A DNA stretch of 56,472 bases from Leptolyngbya sp. Heron Island J. GTDB taxonomy: Bacteria; Cyanobacteriota; Cyanobacteriia; Phormidesmidales; Phormidesmidaceae. Location of the stretch: contig NZ_AWNH01000017.1 of assembly GCF_000482245.1 (NCBI RefSeq), positions 1-56,472 of the forward strand. The letters are read 5' to 3'. Within the stretch, counting starts at the first letter, position 1; the number at the start of each line of letters is the position of its first letter. The notes beneath the pieces were generated by a model. That model made no database searches. It was not told where the DNA came from and worked only from the letters and a program-made list of their open reading frames with translations. Positions 53,457-56,472 of the stretch are shown in pieces. The position numbers were made by a program, and so were the translations under genes.

Positions 53457-54460
53457 GTTCAGCAACTAAACTACGCTCTACCTCAATGGTAGGCAACATT
53501 TTAGGAAATTTAACCTCTGAGGATACGGCCCAGACCATAGCGTCCATTGAGAATCCAACAGCAGATAATTCTTTCGTTGAACTGCCGATTGCCGAAATCT
53601 GGCGACCCAAACAGCAACGTCTTTTCTTTGATCCCCAGGAGATCGAAAAGTTAAAGACCGCTATTCAAGAAGAAGGATTTCGCGGAGCAGTCTTAGTTAC
53701 TCCCCTACCTCCAAAAAGTGAGGCCCTGTCCCAAGGCTTTAAATATGAATTGGTCTTTGGTGCCAGTCGCGTCACCGCTTGTGAAGAACTGGACCACGAA
53801 ATCATTCGTGCTGAAATTCAAGAATTAAGCCCACAGCAAGTCAGACGCATCCGCTTCGATGAGAACATGGTGCGCAAAAACCTCAATGCCTTTGAGGTAC
53901 TTTTGGGCTACCTGGAACTGATGGCCGATAAAACTGCAACCACCCCAGATGTGGTTGAGCAAGAGCTAAACCAGATGAGCAATTCTGCCAAACGTGGCAA
54001 TGGTATATCAGAGGATATCAAAACTCGTCTGGTAATGTATCAGGCGATCCTTGACCGATATAACGGTGGCAAACTCACCAGCTTCCGCACAAAACTAATT
54101 AAGTTCAAAAGCCTACCCGATGATGTCAGGCAGGCATTAGACGCAGGGCAAATTGATGCCTCGAAAGCCCTTGAGATAGGTAGCGTCAGAGACGATGAAG
54201 ATCGTGACGATTTACTGTCGTGGATTATTGATGTGAATCCACCAGTAAAGGAAATCCGTCAAGCCAAGCGTCAACAAGCAGAATCTAAGAACACTGCCAA
54301 AGAGAAAAAGCCATCTCCAAATATGAAACGGGCCACAACAGCCGTTGATGGGCTGAGTCTACTATTAAAGGGCGATGTCTTGAGAAAGAAGAATAAGCAG
54401 GTCGGCACTATCCTTGATCAGATCAATGAATTAGTCGCCCAAGTTCAGGAGCTAACCTGA
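53453..54460 (+). CDS. parB: Plasmid partition protein ParB
   Basis: 335 residues. N-terminal ParB/Srx-like CTPase fold: FVELPIAEIWRPKQQRLFFD, GFRGAVLVTPL, YELVFGASRVTACEEL, and the ENMVRKNLNAFEVLLGYLEL segment that corresponds to the ENxQR motif. A helix-turn-helix region and a basic linker follow (KRQQAESKNTAKEKKPSPNM), ending in a small dimerisation region with a leucine-rich end (VGTILDQINELVAQVQEL). Cotranscribed with parA. The stop codon lies inside a candidate parS palindrome. Confidence 0.92.
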   Translation: MSSATKLRSTSMVGNILGNLTSEDTAQTIASIENPTADNSFVELPIAEIWRPKQQRLFFDPQEIEKLKTAIQEEGFRGAVLVTPLPPKSEALSQGFKYELVFGASRVTACEELDHEIIRAEIQELSPQQVRRIRFDENMVRKNLNAFEVLLGYLELMADKTATTPDVVEQELNQMSNSAKRGNGISEDIKTRLVMYQAILDRYNGGKLTSFRTKLIKFKSLPDDVRQALDAGQIDASKALEIGSVRDDEDRDDLLSWIIDVNPPVKEIRQAKRQQAESKNTAKEKKPSPNMKRATTAVDGLSLLLKGDVLRKKNKQVGTILDQINELVAQVQELT

Positions 54461-54479
54461 CGTGCGACGTCGCACGTCA
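54458..54479. promoter_or_regulatory. 22-bp palindrome overlapping the parB stop, candidate parS
   Basis: Fully palindromic: TGACGTGCGA-CG-TCGCACGTCA. Its first three bases are the parB TGA. It matches the copy at 52620 at 21 of 22 positions. Confidence 0.75.
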
Positions 54480-54915
54480 GGTTCAGAGTTAGGCCTGATC
54501 TGGTAGTAATCCAATGGTTGCAGAAGCAACTTACGGAGTGTCAAACGGTGGAAGCTGTCCTGGTTAAACTTGTTTTACTTGGATCTGCGAGGACATCAGA
54601 ACCAAACTGGATTGCCCCCCATAATCAGCAGCTCCTGGCGGCTCAAAAAATAGACGGCTATACTATTGGACAGCTCAGCCGCTGATAAAGTCGCGAAGCT
54701 TATAACTAGGCCTACATAGCGATCGCAGGTGCGCGCTATACGGGTAACCCAAGAAAATGCCCCAACTGCTAGGGCAGACAGGGCCTATCTTCGGTTGCTA
54801 TGTAGTTCTAGCTGTAGCCACCCAACGGTGTGTTTTTTCAAGAACCATACTGTTGGATAGCCATAGTTAGCGTTCTTTTAAGCATCTCTGAGCCTCGTAT
54901 CACAGAGGACTCATC
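54480..54915. other. Intergenic region between parB and the NYN gene
   Basis: About 435 bases. A 45-codon frame from a GTG at 54548 to a TGA at 54685 (EPNWIAPHNQQLLAAQKIDG near its end) is possible but weak. Otherwise no gene or strong repeat. Confidence 0.4.
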
Positions 54916-55380
54916 ATGTCTCAAAGCAAGAAAAAAGCGCCACCAACCGTGGCGATCTTTGCCGATGGGCAAAATATTAATCTGTTCAAGGACAGCCAGC
55001 CGATCATTGCATTCGCCAAAACACTAGGGCGTATCTCCCAGTTATCGGCCTACCATAACTGGCGACAGCTCAAGGAAACGAAAGCACAAAAACTTCTGAC
55101 CGATGGCTGGCTGTGTATTGATATTGCAGGCAACGGCAAAAATAAGCTCGATGCATTGCTCATCCAACACTGCCAGCAACTATGCAGCACCTTACAACCT
55201 GATGTCGTTGTGCTAGTGACGGGTGACAGTGACTTTCGATGTTTGATCGAAACTTGCCAACGCTCGGGCCAACAGGTTGTAGTGATTGGTCGCCGGAACT
55301 ATGTCAGCCACTGCTTCCACCGCTTGATACCCAAAGGAGTGCATTACATTGAGGATTTGAGGATGGCGGCCTTCGGCTAA
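54916..55380 (+). CDS. NYN-domain (LabA/DUF88-like) nuclease-fold protein
   Basis: 154 residues, ATG after AGAGGAC. The NYN/PIN-like fold shows VAIFADGQNINLF with the first acidic residue, KNKLDALLIQHCQQL, and VVVLVTGDSDFRCLIETCQR with the paired Asp of the active site, then GQQVVVIGRRNYVSHC. Members are predicted or known metal-dependent RNases; LabA of Synechococcus acts in circadian output. Here it adjoins parAB and may be a plasmid regulatory or RNA-processing factor. Confidence 0.88.
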   Translation: MSQSKKKAPPTVAIFADGQNINLFKDSQPIIAFAKTLGRISQLSAYHNWRQLKETKAQKLLTDGWLCIDIAGNGKNKLDALLIQHCQQLCSTLQPDVVVLVTGDSDFRCLIETCQRSGQQVVVIGRRNYVSHCFHRLIPKGVHYIEDLRMAAFG

Positions 55381-55391
55381 TTATCCAGCGG

Positions 55392-55431
55392 CACCGGGCG
55401 AGGCTGTGAATTATTGACCGCCTCGCCCAGT
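55392..55431 (+). terminator. Hairpin after the NYN gene
   Basis: GGGCGAGGC and GCCTCGCCC form a perfect 9-bp stem with a 15-base loop just after the stop codon. No T-run, so it may act on both strands for the convergent genes. Confidence 0.55.
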
Positions 55432-55489
55432 GCCTGTTTGAATGCAAACTAGCCAGAGTTATTAGACTGAACCCAAAAGTGGACAGATC

Positions 55490-56144
55490 TTAAGCAATCC
55501 AAAGGTGCTCAGTCCCATAAAATCCGCCACGCTGCTCCAATCTAAAGTCACCCAGGAGTGCCGCCATCCACACCTCCACCAATGGCATCTTTACTTGTCG
55601 TTGTAGATCAATTAATCGTTGAGGAACGCCGGTCCCTTGCATCGATAAGTTGTCGATCCAAACCGATACATTCTCTGAATGCGCCACGGCCAGCGCTTGC
55701 TCCTTAACCGCTTCCTCAGTTAACGCATCCACTAACGCCAGAACAGAGGCTTTATCCACATCCCCCACTACAGACTCATCATCGGCCACGGGCTCAAACG
55801 GATCGCGTTGGTTGGCACGCTGTACCAGGTCTGAAAAGTCCAATTCTTGAGTCTGTAGGGTGATTCCCTTAAGCCAGTCACCATCTAACACCATCTAACA
55901 CGGGGCCATTCGTATTATGAACATCTTGCCAGTCATCCCATAGGATTTCAGACTTGGCCTCACAAATATCAGCCAGCTGGGCTAGTACTTCCCCACCGAG
56001 CCGCAACTGCTCGCGCCACGGCAGCTCCATCATTACCCCCTCAAACTGCTGCCAAAGTTCTAAAATATTCGCTTCTTCCGGCACATAGGCGGCATCTTCA
56101 AAGGCATCACCCAAATCTAACTCCAGCTGACGAACACTAACCAT
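55490..56144 (-). pseudogene. Hypothetical protein split by a 10-bp tandem duplication
   Basis: The upstream part (56144-55878) starts VSVRQLELDLGDAFEDAAYV and ends NGPVLDGVRW-stop; the downstream part (55894-55490) begins MVLDGDWLKGITLQTQELDF. The junction holds ccatctaaca twice in a row (55881-55900). Deleting one copy joins the frames as PVLDGDWLKG and restores a protein of about 214 residues. Mostly helical and acidic, no family recognised. The ATG at 56144 overlaps the end of the preceding gene by 8 bases, so it belongs to the same operon. Both halves might still be translated separately. Confidence 0.7.
55881..55900. repeat. 10-bp tandem duplication causing a frameshift
   Basis: ccatctaaca at 55881-55890 and 55891-55900. 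Ten bases shift the frame by one, and removal of one copy gives an open reading frame across the junction. Confidence 0.85.
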
Positions 56145-56472
56145 CGCCCACTCCAAGATGATCAAAGCCTCCCTTCAAAGGGCAGTCAGGAATGGGACAC
56201 TCAATAGGCTCTAACCGAATCTCATTGGAAAAGTGGGTGATTCCATAGCGTTCCGTGAGATAGGGCAGCATCTTTTGAGAGACATAGCGTTCTAACTGTC
56301 GTCGCCGATATCCGGCACAGTGAATCGGCTTAACCTCCAAAACTTTCTGGCCGTTGTGAATCACGGTTGCGCCAATGGCATGAACCGGAGCATCCTTGCG
56401 CTTTTCCCGCCAGATATAGAGGTTGGCATAGGGCATCGAGGATTCTGCCACGTCTAGAGAAACGGTCTCTAC
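56137..56472 (-). CDS. Hypothetical plasmid protein, 5' end outside the window
   Basis: The minus-strand frame is open to the window edge and the first codons there (ETVSLDVAESSMPYANLYIW) look coding, so the start is probably beyond 56472; an internal ATG at 56436 is the alternative. Visible features: APVHAIGATVIHNGQKVLEV, then CAGYRRRQLERYVSQKMLPY, and two Cys near the end (ECPIPDCPL). No family recognised. It overlaps the next gene downstream, indicating an operon. Confidence 0.6.
   Translation of the reverse strand, partial: VETVSLDVAESSMPYANLYIWREKRKDAPVHAIGATVIHNGQKVLEVKPIHCAGYRRRQLERYVSQKMLPYLTERYGITHFSNEIRLEPIECPIPDCPLKGGFDHLGVGDG

Noticed and set aside
55468-55490. IS3-type inverted repeat (tgaacccaaaagtggacag)
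   Set aside because: It resembles the ends of some IS3-family elements, but no transposase or second end is present nearby.

Overview
The window comes from a cyanobacterium. It carries a complete psbA gene for the photosystem II D1 protein, a cyanobacterial iron-porin-type outer-membrane channel, a DUF2811-like small protein, many GCGATCGC-type palindromes, and insertion sequences of types common in filamentous and Acaryochloris-like cyanobacteria. It looks like part of a large plasmid: a MobF relaxase-helicase with a three-gene stability operon, a separate parAB locus with flanking palindromes, and very dense mobile DNA. I cannot name the species.

Layout. 1-2.3 kb: start of a secreted TPR protein and a broken IS110 element. 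2.6-3.6 kb: a TIR domain fused to a pterin-4a-carbinolamine dehydratase (PCD) domain. 3.9-10.03 kb: a mobilisation module bounded by a 57-bp inverted repeat, with relaxase, a repeat-rich intergenic region (likely oriT and operator) and a divergent stbA-stbB-stbC-like operon. 10.2-16.6 kb: a graveyard of mobile DNA, namely a group II intron, an IS1182-like remnant, an ISL3 element whose right inverted repeat is split by an intact IS1182-family element, and the 5' end of a second group II intron. 16.8-36.6 kb: an accessory cargo of regulators, short-chain dehydrogenases (SDRs), major-facilitator transporters, histidine kinases and an iron porin, ending in a beta-lactamase-like gene with one in-frame stop. 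37.0-39.2 kb: a divergent LysR / betaine-binding-protein pair flanked by two attC-like sites. 39.4-41.9 kb: an IS66 element interrupted by an IS630 element. 42.5-48.6 kb: psbA and small genes, flanked by two copies of a repeat-protein gene duplicated together with its leader and trailer. 48.7-56.5 kb: plasmid backbone with hypothetical genes, a three-gene secreted/lipoprotein operon, parAB, a NYN-domain protein and the end of another operon.

How the parts work together. The relaxase, the 9-bp repeats and the stbABC-like operon resemble in layout the oriT-proximal region of plasmid R388, where Stb proteins balance plasmid stability against transfer. No coupling protein or type IV secretion genes are present, so the replicon appears mobilisable rather than self-transmissible on this evidence. 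parAB, with a palindrome just upstream of parA and another overlapping the parB stop codon, would provide segregation. The psbA copy encodes the Glu130 (high-light type) D1, and its promoter overlaps an HLR1-like direct repeat, so the plasmid may carry a stress-responsive photosystem gene. At least eight genes are broken by frameshifts, stops or insertions, which points to ongoing decay and transposition in the accessory parts.
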